A stretch of 64,000 bases of DNA from Ensifer sp. Root278 (GTDB lineage Bacteria > Pseudomonadota > Alphaproteobacteria > Rhizobiales > Rhizobiaceae): contig NZ_LMJJ01000042.1 in NCBI RefSeq assembly GCF_001429285.1, positions 124,001 through 188,000 of the forward strand, written 5' to 3'. Position 1 is the stretch's first letter; the number at the start of each line of letters is the position of its first letter. Below the pieces are notes generated by a model that saw only the letters and a program-made list of their open reading frames with translations, made no database searches and was not told the origin of the DNA. Positions 1 through 8,081 of the stretch are shown here, one piece after another. The translations under genes and the position numbers were made by a program.

Positions 1-1
1 G

Positions 2-229
2 ATCCGCCTCACCGAGAAGGAAGCGGCGATCATCCGCTACCTCTACCGCGCCGACCAGAAAGTGGTGACGCGCGACGTGCTCTTGGAAGAGGTCTGGGGC
101 TACAATTCCGGCGTCACGACACACACGCTCGAAACCCACGTCTACCGGCTGCGCCAGAAAATCGAGCGGGACCCTTCCAATGCCGAGATTTTGGTGACAG
201 AGAACGGCGGCTACAAGATCGTACCGTAG
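2..229 (+). CDS. OmpR-family response regulator, C-terminal DNA-binding domain (partial)
   Basis: The first 75 codons read as a winged-helix effector domain of the OmpR/PhoB type. The recognisable parts are LTEKEAAIIRYLYRA, the recognition-helix stretch THTLETHVYRLRQKIE and the final wing ENGGYKIVP before a TAG stop. The receiver domain with the phospho-acceptor Asp lies outside the window, so the cognate sensor and regulon cannot be named. It is presumably a cytoplasmic transcription factor. The next gene is on the same strand about 120 bases downstream and encodes a small cyclic-nucleotide-binding protein. The identification as a response regulator is family knowledge applied to this fragment. 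Confidence 0.85.
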   Translation: MRLTEKEAAIIRYLYRADQKVVTRDVLLEEVWGYNSGVTTHTLETHVYRLRQKIERDPSNAEILVTENGGYKIVP

Positions 230-349
230 CCGGGGTGGGGAAGGTGCGAAGCGGTTTGCCGCCCGAATCCTGCTCCATGTCATCTAGACTGATCGTGCGC
301 GATCCGGCTCGCTTGGGGTCGGGTGCCGTGATTTCGGGAGGTTAGCCGT

Positions 350-805
350 TTGGCGCTCAACGACGATATCGTGCTTCTGTCCAACGTCCCGCTGTTTGCC
401 GATATCAGCGAGGACAAGCTGCGGCTGATCGCCTTTGGAGCGGAGCGACGTCGGATCTTCAAGGGGCAGGAACTGTTTCGCGAAGGGGCGCCGGCGGATT
501 GCGCCTTTGCGATTGCGAGCGGCAGCCTCTCCTTGTCGAAAGTTGGTGTCGATGGTTCCGAGGCGACGGTTTCGACGGTCGGCCGCGGGGCGCTGCTGTC
601 GGAACTGGCGCTGATCTCGATGGTCGAACGGAAGTTCACGGCGACCGCCGAGGAGGATAGCGAGGTCATCCGCATCAACCGGCCGCTCTTCCGTCGCATG
701 CTGGAAGAGTACCCGGAAGTGGCAGAGCTCGTCGAAGCCCGCATCCGCGAGAATCTGCAGGCGATGATCCGCCGGGCCGGCGCGCTCGCCGGCCGCTTTG
801 CTTGA
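350..805 (+). CDS. Crp/Fnr-type cyclic nucleotide-binding domain protein without HTH
   Basis: This 151-residue protein consists of one cyclic-nucleotide-binding (cNMP) fold. Residues from about LFADISEDKLRLIAFGAE to the PLFRRMLEEYPEVAELVEAR helix match the beta-roll and following helix of Crp-like sensors. No C-terminal winged helix follows, so it is unlikely to bind DNA by itself. The ligand is unknown. The start is a TTG preceded by a GGGAGG Shine-Dalgarno sequence 8 bases upstream. It lies convergent with the TonB receptor gene, whose stop is only 22 bases away. Its position after a response regulator is the only hint to a regulatory role. Confidence 0.8.
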   Translation: MALNDDIVLLSNVPLFADISEDKLRLIAFGAERRRIFKGQELFREGAPADCAFAIASGSLSLSKVGVDGSEATVSTVGRGALLSELALISMVERKFTATAEEDSEVIRINRPLFRRMLEEYPEVAELVEARIRENLQAMIRRAGALAGRFA

Positions 806-827
806 AGTAAGCAACGGCTTCCGGCCG

Positions 828-3011
828 CTACCACCGATATTTGAGCGAACCGAGCACCGTGCGGCCCTGGCCGAAATAGCAATAGCCATCGGTGCAGACC
901 TCTTCGCGGCGATCGCCGAGATTGGTGGCGCTGACGGCGAGCGACAGTCCGTCAAGCTCCGGATTCTTGACGCCGAAGTCGTAGGCGATCGAGGCGTCGA
1001 AATAGACGGCACCACCGTTCTTGGCGGTATTAGCATCGGATGTGTAGGAGCTTGATGCCAGGCGCACCCCGCCGCCGAGGCTCAAACCCGCAAGCTGCGT
1101 GTCGTCGGGCAGCAGATAGTTCACCCACAGCGATGCGACATGGCGCGGCTTCGTCGACGGCACGTTGCCGATCAGCGACGGGTCGACATTTCCGGTGATT
1201 TCGGCGTCGTTGTAGGTGTAGGCGGCGATGAAGCTCAGGCCGTTATCGAATTCCCGGCGTCCTTCCAGCTCGAAGCCGTTGGTCGTCACCTCGCCTGCCG
1301 ATTTGTAGTAGTAGCCGGCGGGTAGCGAAGCGTCCGATACATATTGCGCAGCACCGGTCTCGACGATCCGGTAGTAGGCCGCACTCAGCGAATAGGTCTC
1401 GCCCTCCGGCTGGTACTTCACGCCAAGCTCGATCTGCTCGCCGGTCGTCGGATCAAGCACTCTGCCGTCGGCCGAAAGTTCGGTGCGCGGCACGAAGGAG
1501 GTGCTGTAGCTGGCATAGGGTGCGATGCCACTGTCGAAGAGATAGAGAAGACCAGCCTGGCCGGTGAGTTCGCCATCGTCCTTGCGGTCGACGACGCCGA
1601 TGTTCTTGTCGGTGCTCGTCTGGTCGACCCAGTCATAACGAAGGCCGCCGACGGCGCGCCAGTTGCCGAACTCCGCCTGGTCCTGGATGTAGATGCCGGT
1701 CTGCCGAAGATCCCGCCCGCTGAAGCTGGTGAGCGCAGGCGTCGGGCCGCTGATCCCAAAGGTGGGGTTGTTGAGATCGAAACGATAGGCCGGATCGACG
1801 GCTTCGAAGCCGAGACCGAAATCGGAGGTGATCCACGTATAGTCGAGGCCGGTCAGGAGCGTGTGCGAGACTGCGCCGGTATCGAAGATGGCCTCGAGCT
1901 GATTGTCGATCTGGTAGGCGCGCTGGTCGTCCTTGATGGCGACGGGCGAGCGATCGAAGACGTCGGGTGCCACCTCAGTCCCGAACTGCAGGTAACGGGC
2001 TCTCAGATCGAGATCGCTGACGCGGCCGTGCTGGCGGAAGGTCAGGCCATTGTCGAATTCGTGCTCGAATTTGTAGCCGGCCTGATACTGCCGAACCTTC
2101 TGATAGTCGTAGTCCGGGTCGCTGTAGCGCAGCAGCCGGCCATCATGTTCAAGCACCCGCGGGCTGGCATCGCTCTCACCCTTCTGCCCGAGGCCATAGA
2201 CGGTCAGCGACGTGCCTTCGTCCGGCTTCCAGGTAAAGGAGGGCTGCAGCAGGTAGCGGTCGTCGGCGACGTCGTAGCTGGTCTCGCCGTTCCTCAGGAG
2301 CCCGACGATGCGATAGAGAAAATCGCCATCGGCCATTGCCGGCCCGCCGATGTCGAAGGCGGCCTGGGTGCGTCCGATCGTGCCATATTGCAGCTCGACC
2401 TCGCGGTGCGTCTCCTCCTCGGGCATCTTCGATATGCGATTGACGATGCCGCCGACGCCGGCCGCACCGTACATGACCGAGACCGGGCCCTTGACGATCT
2501 CGATCCGCTCGAGGCCATAGACCTCCGTCGGGAAGGTGCCGTAGTTCATGTAGGGCTGGCGCAGGCCATCGCGGAAGTCACCGGTCGTCGTCGTCTCGAA
2601 GCCGCGGATGTAGATCTGGTCGAAGCGCGGATCGAAGCCGAAGGCGCCGGTCGTGACGCCGGCGGCATAACGCGTCGCCTGGATCATGTCCTGCACGCCG
2701 CGCTCTTCGAGTTCCTTGCGCGTGACCACCGAGACGGAGCGGGGCGTTTCAATCAGCGGCGTATCGGTCTTCAGCGCCGAGACGTTGCGCGTCGGCACGA
2801 TTGTGTCGTTATCCTCAGCGATCGTCGCGGCTGTCTTGCCGGCGGTCACCTCGATCTTTTCCAGCCGTGTCGTCTTCTGGCTTTCGGCCGACTGCGCGTA
2901 GGCCGCAGTCGGCGAAAGGAATACGGCGGCAGTGCTTGCGGCCAGGACGGTGGTTACGGAGAGCGCGTGGCGCGACGCGCGCATGACGTGGATCGGCAAG
3001 GTCTTTCGCAT
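828..3011 (-). CDS. TonB-dependent siderophore receptor
   Basis: This is an outer-membrane gated channel for a ferric siderophore, driven by TonB-ExbBD. From the MRKTLPIHV start the product has 727 residues. It has a signal peptide ending near AAYAQS, a TonB-box-like stretch LEKIEVTA, a plug domain (PLIETPRSVSVVTRKELEERG; YIRGFE) and a beta-barrel that ends in the aromatic residue of LKYRW. An upstream in-frame ATG would add 17 residues ahead of the signal peptide, so I prefer the internal start. The substrate cannot be read from sequence; the layout resembles hydroxamate (FhuA/FoxA-type) receptors. No periplasmic-binding or ABC genes flank it. Two long palindromes upstream, one with an iron-responsive-operator pattern, may control it. 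Confidence 0.9.
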   Translation of the reverse strand: MRKTLPIHVMRASRHALSVTTVLAASTAAVFLSPTAAYAQSAESQKTTRLEKIEVTAGKTAATIAEDNDTIVPTRNVSALKTDTPLIETPRSVSVVTRKELEERGVQDMIQATRYAAGVTTGAFGFDPRFDQIYIRGFETTTTGDFRDGLRQPYMNYGTFPTEVYGLERIEIVKGPVSVMYGAAGVGGIVNRISKMPEEETHREVELQYGTIGRTQAAFDIGGPAMADGDFLYRIVGLLRNGETSYDVADDRYLLQPSFTWKPDEGTSLTVYGLGQKGESDASPRVLEHDGRLLRYSDPDYDYQKVRQYQAGYKFEHEFDNGLTFRQHGRVSDLDLRARYLQFGTEVAPDVFDRSPVAIKDDQRAYQIDNQLEAIFDTGAVSHTLLTGLDYTWITSDFGLGFEAVDPAYRFDLNNPTFGISGPTPALTSFSGRDLRQTGIYIQDQAEFGNWRAVGGLRYDWVDQTSTDKNIGVVDRKDDGELTGQAGLLYLFDSGIAPYASYSTSFVPRTELSADGRVLDPTTGEQIELGVKYQPEGETYSLSAAYYRIVETGAAQYVSDASLPAGYYYKSAGEVTTNGFELEGRREFDNGLSFIAAYTYNDAEITGNVDPSLIGNVPSTKPRHVASLWVNYLLPDDTQLAGLSLGGGVRLASSSYTSDANTAKNGGAVYFDASIAYDFGVKNPELDGLSLAVSATNLGDRREEVCTDGYCYFGQGRTVLGSLKYRW

Positions 3012-3140
3012 GTCTGGCCCTCTTGCGGGCGCACGAAAGCCCTCCGGCAAACGCCAGAGCAAAGCGCCCCAATATCCGAGCGAGATGAGGAAAAGTGCGT
3101 GCGGTTTTCCGCCCGCCTCTCGCTCTCATTTCTGAGAATC

Positions 3141-3187
3141 GATCACGTTTATGATTGTGGGTCGAACGACCCACAATCATCGTGATC
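3141..3187. repeat. Long perfect palindrome upstream of the TonB receptor
   Basis: Two 14-base arms (ATGATTGTGGGTCG and its complement) are separated by only two bases. They are framed by an outer pair GATCACG/CGTGATC with a three-base bulge on one side. The palindrome lies about 130 bases upstream of the receptor start and is not followed by a T run on either strand. It is therefore more likely an operator or cruciform site than an intrinsic terminator. No known operator consensus matches it fully. Confidence 0.6.
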
Positions 3188-3267
3188 TAGTGAAAACGAC
3201 GGCTGATCTGCCGTCGGAGGCGGTGTCCCCGCCGCCCGAAAAGAGGGATAGTCCGTTTGGAAATGGG

Positions 3268-3310
3268 CATCAAGAAAAATATGATTCTTTTAGTCATGTT
3301 TTTCTTGATG
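3268..3310. promoter_or_regulatory. Inverted repeat containing an IRO-like TGA-N9-TCA (possible RirA box)
   Basis: Arms of 12 bases (CATCAAGAAAAA and its exact complement) enclose 19 bases. These contain ATGATTCTTTTAGTCAT, which fits the iron-responsive operator pattern TGA-N9-TCA described for RirA-type iron regulation in rhizobia. It sits between the xthA stop and the receptor gene, about 270 bases before the receptor start. It could also be a stem-loop ending the xthA transcript, although it is AT-rich and lacks a clear U tract. The regulatory reading is inference. Confidence 0.4.
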
Positions 3311-3357
3311 AAAACGTCAAGCGCGCAAGGCGCGTGCCGCCGCTTGGTGAAAAGCGG

Positions 3358-4164
3358 TTAGATATCGAAATGCGCGATGACGGGCACGTGGTCGGAGGGG
3401 CGTTCCCAGCCGCGCGCTTCGCGCAGGATGTCGACGTTCTTGAGCGCCGGCGCCAGGTCCGCGGAGGACCAGATGTGGTCGAGCCGGCGGCCGCGGTCGG
3501 CCGCTTCCCAGTCCTTCGCCCGGTAACTCCACCAGGTGTAGAGCTTGGTCGGCGCCGGTGTGTGCTGGCGCATCAGATCGACCCAGCCGCCGCCGTTCAT
3601 GACCGTGGTCAGCCCTTCGGTTTCGATCGGCGTGTGGCTGACGATCTTCAGGAGCTGCTTGTGCGACCAGACGTCGTCTTCCAGAGGCGCGATGTTGAGG
3701 TCGCCGACGAGGATCGAGGAAATGCCAGCCTCGGCTTCGGCATGCAGCAGCTTCATCTCTTCGACGAAATCGAGCTTGTGGCCGAATTTCGGGTTGATGC
3801 TGCGGTCCGGCTCGTCGCCGCCTGCCGGGACATAGAAATTGTGCAGGCGGATCTTCTTGCCGCCGGCCTCGAAAACAACCGAGAGGTGGCGGGCATCGCC
3901 GACGCCGCAATAGTCGCGGCGGTCGCTGAGCTCATGCAGGGGCAGGCGCGAGATCGTCGCCACGCCGTGATAGCCCTTCTGGCCGTGCATCTCGATATGA
4001 TTGTAGCCGAGTGCCTTCAGTGGCTTGGACGGGAACTGGTCATTCGGGCACTTGGTTTCCTGCAGGCAGAGGATGTCCGGCTGCCAGGTCTTCAGCAGGT
4101 GTTCGACGAGCGGCATGCGCAGGCGAACGGAGTTGATGTTCCAAGTGGCGACGGAAAGGGCCAT
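3358..4164 (-). CDS. xthA: Exodeoxyribonuclease III
   Basis: This is a DNA repair enzyme that cleaves at abasic sites and degrades DNA 3' to 5'. The 268-residue product is full length for the ExoIII/AP-endonuclease family. Visible family motifs are WNINSVR (Asn9), LQETKC (Glu36), the active-site GDLNIAP (Asp155, Asn157) and the C-terminal SDHVPV with the catalytic Asp-His pair. It is cytoplasmic. It follows the lolA-like gene on the same strand after about 170 bases, and ftsK lies further upstream. It may be co-transcribed with them, although the gaps leave room for its own promoter. Confidence 0.95.
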   Translation of the reverse strand: MALSVATWNINSVRLRMPLVEHLLKTWQPDILCLQETKCPNDQFPSKPLKALGYNHIEMHGQKGYHGVATISRLPLHELSDRRDYCGVGDARHLSVVFEAGGKKIRLHNFYVPAGGDEPDRSINPKFGHKLDFVEEMKLLHAEAEAGISSILVGDLNIAPLEDDVWSHKQLLKIVSHTPIETEGLTTVMNGGGWVDLMRQHTPAPTKLYTWWSYRAKDWEAADRGRRLDHIWSSADLAPALKNVDILREARGWERPSDHVPVIAHFDI

Positions 4165-4338
4165 GCGTCATTCCCTGATCGGCTGGGGCCGGACGCTCGC
4201 GAAGGGAAGGCCGGCTCGGGATGGATGTTGACCCGAGCTTTAAGCAGGTCCGGCGCGCCGGGACAAGGAATGCATGAAGAAGGCCGCACTAAACCGCGCG
4301 TCTTGTGGGCGCGTATAGGTTCGTAGCGTTTGGATCGC

Positions 4339-5001
4339 TCAGCCGCCCCGCTTGTTACGGACCTCGTCGTAGGGGATCTGGAAGACCTTGTCGTCCAGCG
4401 CCATCCCGGTCTGGACATTGAAGATCATGACCGATGTGTCCTTCTTCTGCGCATCGGTGATCGTCCACTGGCGCAGATCATAGGTCTTCGGGTCGAACAT
4501 CATGGTGATGGTCGAATCGCCGAAGATCGAGCGGTCGCCAAGCACGATGGTGATGAGGTCGGACTCTTCCTTGACGTCGCGCACCATCTTGCCGGTCAGG
4601 TCGATCTTCTCGCTGAGCAGCAGATTGAGCGGTGTCTTCGACAGCGGATAGATGTCCCAGGTCTTGAGCTTCATATTGCCGATGACCACCGACTTGCCGT
4701 CGGCAATGACACGCATCGGCGAGGGGGCCTCGTAGTTGAAGCGGATGCGGCCGGGGCGGCGGATGTAGAACTTGCCGCCGGTCTGCTCGCCGCGCGGGCC
4801 GAACTGCACGAACTCGCCGGCCATCGTCTTTACCGAGGAGAAGTGATCGGCGATCTTCTGGGCGGCCCTCGGCGCCTGGGCGAAGGCCTCAGCGATGTCG
4901 AGGCCGGTGCCGCCGATGCCGGCGAATGCCGCAAGCCCGCACACGAAGAGGCGGCGCGAAATTACCGGGTGGTTGCGCTCGCCGTTCTTGGTCTCTGTCA
5001 T
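4339..5001 (-). CDS. LolA-like outer-membrane lipoprotein carrier protein
   Basis: The product is a periplasmic protein of the LolA fold, expected to shuttle lipoproteins (or another lipid-modified cargo) to the outer membrane. An N-terminal signal segment (SRRLFVCGLAAFAGIGG with a twin-Arg-like SRR, ending near AEAFAQA) precedes the core. The core has the motifs MAGEFVQ, GKFYIRRPGRIRFNYE and the strand GDSTITMMFDPKTYDLRQW. I chose the second ATG because a GGAG lies 6 bases before it, while the first ATG has none. It sits between ftsK and xthA, the usual rhizobial neighbourhood. It is called LolA-like rather than LolA because alphaproteobacterial members are divergent. Confidence 0.85.
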   Translation of the reverse strand: MTETKNGERNHPVISRRLFVCGLAAFAGIGGTGLDIAEAFAQAPRAAQKIADHFSSVKTMAGEFVQFGPRGEQTGGKFYIRRPGRIRFNYEAPSPMRVIADGKSVVIGNMKLKTWDIYPLSKTPLNLLLSEKIDLTGKMVRDVKEESDLITIVLGDRSIFGDSTITMMFDPKTYDLRQWTITDAQKKDTSVMIFNVQTGMALDDKVFQIPYDEVRNKRGG

Positions 5002-5193
5002 CTCAGTCTCCTTCATTTACGGATCATCTGGAGCGCAAGTGCGGCGCCTTCAAGGCGCTACTTTCGAGCTTTAAGGCTCGCGCTCTCACATGACCGTTAC
5101 CAGTTCGGCCCCGCAATCCGGTGCGGGATTGCCGTGTTGATCTATCGGCATAAGTCCGGACGAAAAACGCCCCGAGATCCTGCCGAAATTGCT

Positions 5194-7848
5194 TTATTCC
5201 TCGGTCGGAACCAGTATTTCGCGTTTTCCGGCGTGGTTCGCCGGGCCGATGATGCCTTCCTGCTCCATGCGCTCGATCAGCGAGGCGGCACGATTGTAAC
5301 CGATCCCGAGGCGCCGTTGAACGTAGGATGTGGATGCCTTGCCGTCACGCAGGACGACGGCGACCGCCTGGTCGTAAGGGTCGTCCGAATCGGCGAGGTT
5401 GGAGGTACCGGCAGGGCCGCCGCCTTCGCCATCCTCGTCGTCATCCTCGGTGATCGCGTCGAGATATTGCGGCACGCCCTGGGTCTTGAGATAGGCGACG
5501 ACCTCTTCGACCTCGGTGTCGGAGACGAAGGGACCGTGGACGCGCTGGATGCGACCGCCACCGGCCATGTAGAGCATGTCGCCCATGCCGAGCAGCTGTT
5601 CGGCACCCTGTTCGCCAAGGATCGTACGGCTGTCGATTTTCGAGGTGACCTGGAACGAGATGCGGGTCGGGAAGTTGGCCTTGATCGTGCCGGTGATGAC
5701 GTCGACCGAGGGGCGCTGCGTTGCCATGATGACATGGATGCCGGCGGCGCGCGCCATCTGGGCGAGACGCTGCACCGCGCCTTCGATGTCCTTGCCGGCG
5801 ACCATCATCAGGTCGGCCATTTCGTCGATGATGACGACAATGTAGGGCAGCGGCGTGAGATCGAATTCCTCGGTCTCGTACATGGCTTCGCCCGTCTGGC
5901 GGTCGAAGCCGGTCTGCACCGTGCGGGTGATCTGCTCGCCCTTGGCAAGCGCCTGCTCGACGCGGCTGTTGAAGCCGTCGATGTTGCGCACGCCGATTTT
6001 CGACATCTTCTTGTAGCGCTCTTCCATCTCGCGCACCGTCCACTTCAGCGCGACCACCGCCTTCTTCGGGTCAGTGACGACGGGCGAAAGCAGGTGCGGA
6101 ATGCCGTCATAGACGGATAGTTCGAGCATCTTCGGGTCGATCATGATCAGGCGGCACTGATCCGGGCGCAGGCGATAGAGCAGCGACAGGATCATGGTGT
6201 TGATCGCGACCGATTTACCCGAACCGGTGGTGCCGGCAACGAGCAGATGCGGCATCTTGGCGAGATCGGCGACCACGGGTTCGCCGCCGATCGTCTTGCC
6301 GAGCGCCATGGCAAGGCGCGCCTTGGAGGTCTCGAAGTCACGCGAGCCGATGAGCTCGCGCAGGTAGACGGTCTCGCGCCGCTGGTTCGGCAGTTCGATG
6401 CCGATGGCGTTGCGGCCGGGAACGACGGCGACGCGGGCAGCGATCGCGCTCATCGAGCGGGCGATGTCATCGGCAAGGCCGATGACGCGGGACGACTTGA
6501 TGCCGGGTGCCGGTTCCAGTTCATAGAGGGTTACGACCGGGCCGGGGCGGACGTGGATGATCTCGCCCTTGACGCCGAAGTCCTCAAGCACACCCTCGAG
6601 CATGCGGGCATTCTGTTCGAGCGCGTCCGGTGAGAGCGATGCATCGCGGCCGACGTTCTTCGGTTCCGCAAGGAAATGCATCGGAGGCAGCGTGAAGTCG
6701 CCATCGTCCTCGACGAAGGAGCGTTGGGCTTCGCGCTCGATCCGCTGACCGGTCTTCGGACGCGGAGCCGGCGTTGCCACGCGCGAGCCCGACTTCAGCA
6801 GACCCTGCTTCGGCGGCGCTGCCCGCGGCGCCCAGTCGGCTGCCGGATCGTCGTCTTCGTCGTCGGGCAGGATGCCCGCAGGGCGACGCTCGTCGATGTC
6901 GAAGGGCATGTCGTCGTCCTCGTCATCGGCCATGATTGGCGGCGGCGTGACGATGCGGCGTTCGGAGCGATCGAGCGAGGGTTCGATGCGGTCACCGGCG
7001 GCCATCGGCTTCGGCCGAACCGGCTCGTTCAGCGTGCCGAACTCGTCGTTGTTGAAATCGTAAGGCTCGTCATACTGGCGCTTGGGCGAACTGCGCGTGC
7101 CGCTCATGCCGAAAATGCGGCGCACGCGTGCGTGCATGGTGTAGCGCATATGGGCGAAGGAGCCCATCAGCAGGGTGAAGGGGCCCTCGCTGTCGTCCTC
7201 GTCCAGCTCGTCGCGAACGGTGCGCGCCTTGCTCGGCGTCGGCTCGACAACCTCTTCGTCTTCCTCTTCATCGCTGACACCGATGAGGCCGGCGCTGTAG
7301 ATCAGGCACCAGGCGGCCGGTGCGGCGAAGATGCAGGCGAGTACGGTTGCGAGCGTGCCGGTCGGGAAGGCGCCGGTGAAGAGTGCCGGGAAGCGGAGAA
7401 TCATATCGCCGAAGACGCCGCCGAGGCCGTTGGGCAGCGGCCAAGTGATTGGGGCGGGGACGCAGCTCAGCGCCGCGCCGGCAAGCACGGAGCCGATGAA
7501 CCAGACGCCAAGGCGCTTGAAGGTCTTGTCGAAGCGCTTGCCGCTGATCAGCACGAGCGCCCAGGCGACAGCCGGCAGAAGGGCGACGACGCTGGCAAGG
7601 CCGAAGAACTGCATGAAGATATCGGCAAAGGCCGCACCCGGATAACCAAGCACGTTGGTCGGTGCTTCCGATGTGGCGTAGGAGAAGCTCGGGTCGGCGA
7701 CGTTCCATGTCGATAGCGCCGCGACGGCCAGCGCCAATGCGCCGAACAGCGCAAAGCCCGCCAGCGACGCGATCTGTCGCCAAACGAAGGTGGTTAGCAC
7801 GAACCGGTTGGAACGGCTGTCAAGCGTTGCCGGATTGCTTCTGCTCAT
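5194..7848 (-). CDS. ftsK: DNA translocase FtsK
   Basis: FtsK is the septal DNA pump that moves chromosome ends toward dif and couples segregation to cell division. The 884-residue protein has about four membrane segments in residues 25-190 and an acidic, Pro-rich linker to about 400. The RecA-like motor follows, with Walker A GTTGSGKS (about 539-546) and Walker B VVIIDEMADLMM. A C-terminal gamma winged helix (about 815-884, DGKASTSYVQRRLGIGYNRA) would read KOPS sites. A TTAA-N7-TTAA box lies about 70 bases upstream, suggesting cell-cycle control by CtrA. It starts the run ftsK, lolA-like, xthA. Confidence 0.97.
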   Translation of the reverse strand: MSRSNPATLDSRSNRFVLTTFVWRQIASLAGFALFGALALAVAALSTWNVADPSFSYATSEAPTNVLGYPGAAFADIFMQFFGLASVVALLPAVAWALVLISGKRFDKTFKRLGVWFIGSVLAGAALSCVPAPITWPLPNGLGGVFGDMILRFPALFTGAFPTGTLATVLACIFAAPAAWCLIYSAGLIGVSDEEEDEEVVEPTPSKARTVRDELDEDDSEGPFTLLMGSFAHMRYTMHARVRRIFGMSGTRSSPKRQYDEPYDFNNDEFGTLNEPVRPKPMAAGDRIEPSLDRSERRIVTPPPIMADDEDDDMPFDIDERRPAGILPDDEDDDPAADWAPRAAPPKQGLLKSGSRVATPAPRPKTGQRIEREAQRSFVEDDGDFTLPPMHFLAEPKNVGRDASLSPDALEQNARMLEGVLEDFGVKGEIIHVRPGPVVTLYELEPAPGIKSSRVIGLADDIARSMSAIAARVAVVPGRNAIGIELPNQRRETVYLRELIGSRDFETSKARLAMALGKTIGGEPVVADLAKMPHLLVAGTTGSGKSVAINTMILSLLYRLRPDQCRLIMIDPKMLELSVYDGIPHLLSPVVTDPKKAVVALKWTVREMEERYKKMSKIGVRNIDGFNSRVEQALAKGEQITRTVQTGFDRQTGEAMYETEEFDLTPLPYIVVIIDEMADLMMVAGKDIEGAVQRLAQMARAAGIHVIMATQRPSVDVITGTIKANFPTRISFQVTSKIDSRTILGEQGAEQLLGMGDMLYMAGGGRIQRVHGPFVSDTEVEEVVAYLKTQGVPQYLDAITEDDDEDGEGGGPAGTSNLADSDDPYDQAVAVVLRDGKASTSYVQRRLGIGYNRAASLIERMEQEGIIGPANHAGKREILVPTEE

Positions 7849-7917
7849 GTTGCCTGCTGCCCGTCTCGATCTCTAGGGCGCATTGCGCGCCATGGAATCA
7901 ACCTAAGCGGAGTACGG

Positions 7918-7932
7918 TTAATGCGACATTAA
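7918..7932. promoter_or_regulatory. CtrA-type box TTAA-N7-TTAA upstream of ftsK
   Basis: The sequence TTAATGCGACATTAA is an exact full CtrA motif (TTAA-N7-TTAA), and it sits in a larger palindrome GGTTAAT-N5-ATTAACC. It lies 70-84 bases before the ftsK ATG, where it could overlap the promoter. CtrA control of division genes is established in alphaproteobacteria. Binding at this site is inferred. Confidence 0.55.
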
Positions 7933-7983
7933 CCATGCGTAGTTGCCGCTAAAATAGCGGTGGTTGACCTGAAGATCGGCATG

Positions 7984-8012
7984 AAAAAGGCCCGGACCTT
8001 TCGATCCGGGCC
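7984..8012 (-). terminator. Intrinsic terminator after amtB
   Basis: On the minus strand a GGCCCGGA/TCCGGGCC stem with an 8-base loop is followed directly by TTTTT, about 70 bases after the amtB stop. This is a standard rho-independent terminator. Confidence 0.85.
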
Positions 8013-8016
8013 AAGG

Positions 8017-8039
8017 GCGATCCGCATCAGACGGATCGC
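8017..8039. repeat. Stem-loop between the amtB stop and its terminator
   Basis: An 8-bp perfect stem (GCGATCCG/CGGATCGC) with a 7-base loop stands just ahead of the intrinsic terminator in the amtB 3' untranslated region. It has no U tract. It may protect the transcript end or act as a second pausing hairpin. Confidence 0.55.
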
Positions 8040-8081
8040 GACGGGACTATGAGCGGCGCCAGATTCGACGCTGCAATCCGC

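Noticed and set aside
1344-3185. Long plus-strand frame opposite the TonB receptor
   Set aside because: It mirrors the receptor gene on the other strand; the GC-rich third positions create long antisense frames. The receptor has clear motifs and this frame has none.
4330-6120. Long plus-strand frame opposite lolA and ftsK
   Set aside because: Antisense shadow: no recognisable domain, and both real genes are strongly supported.
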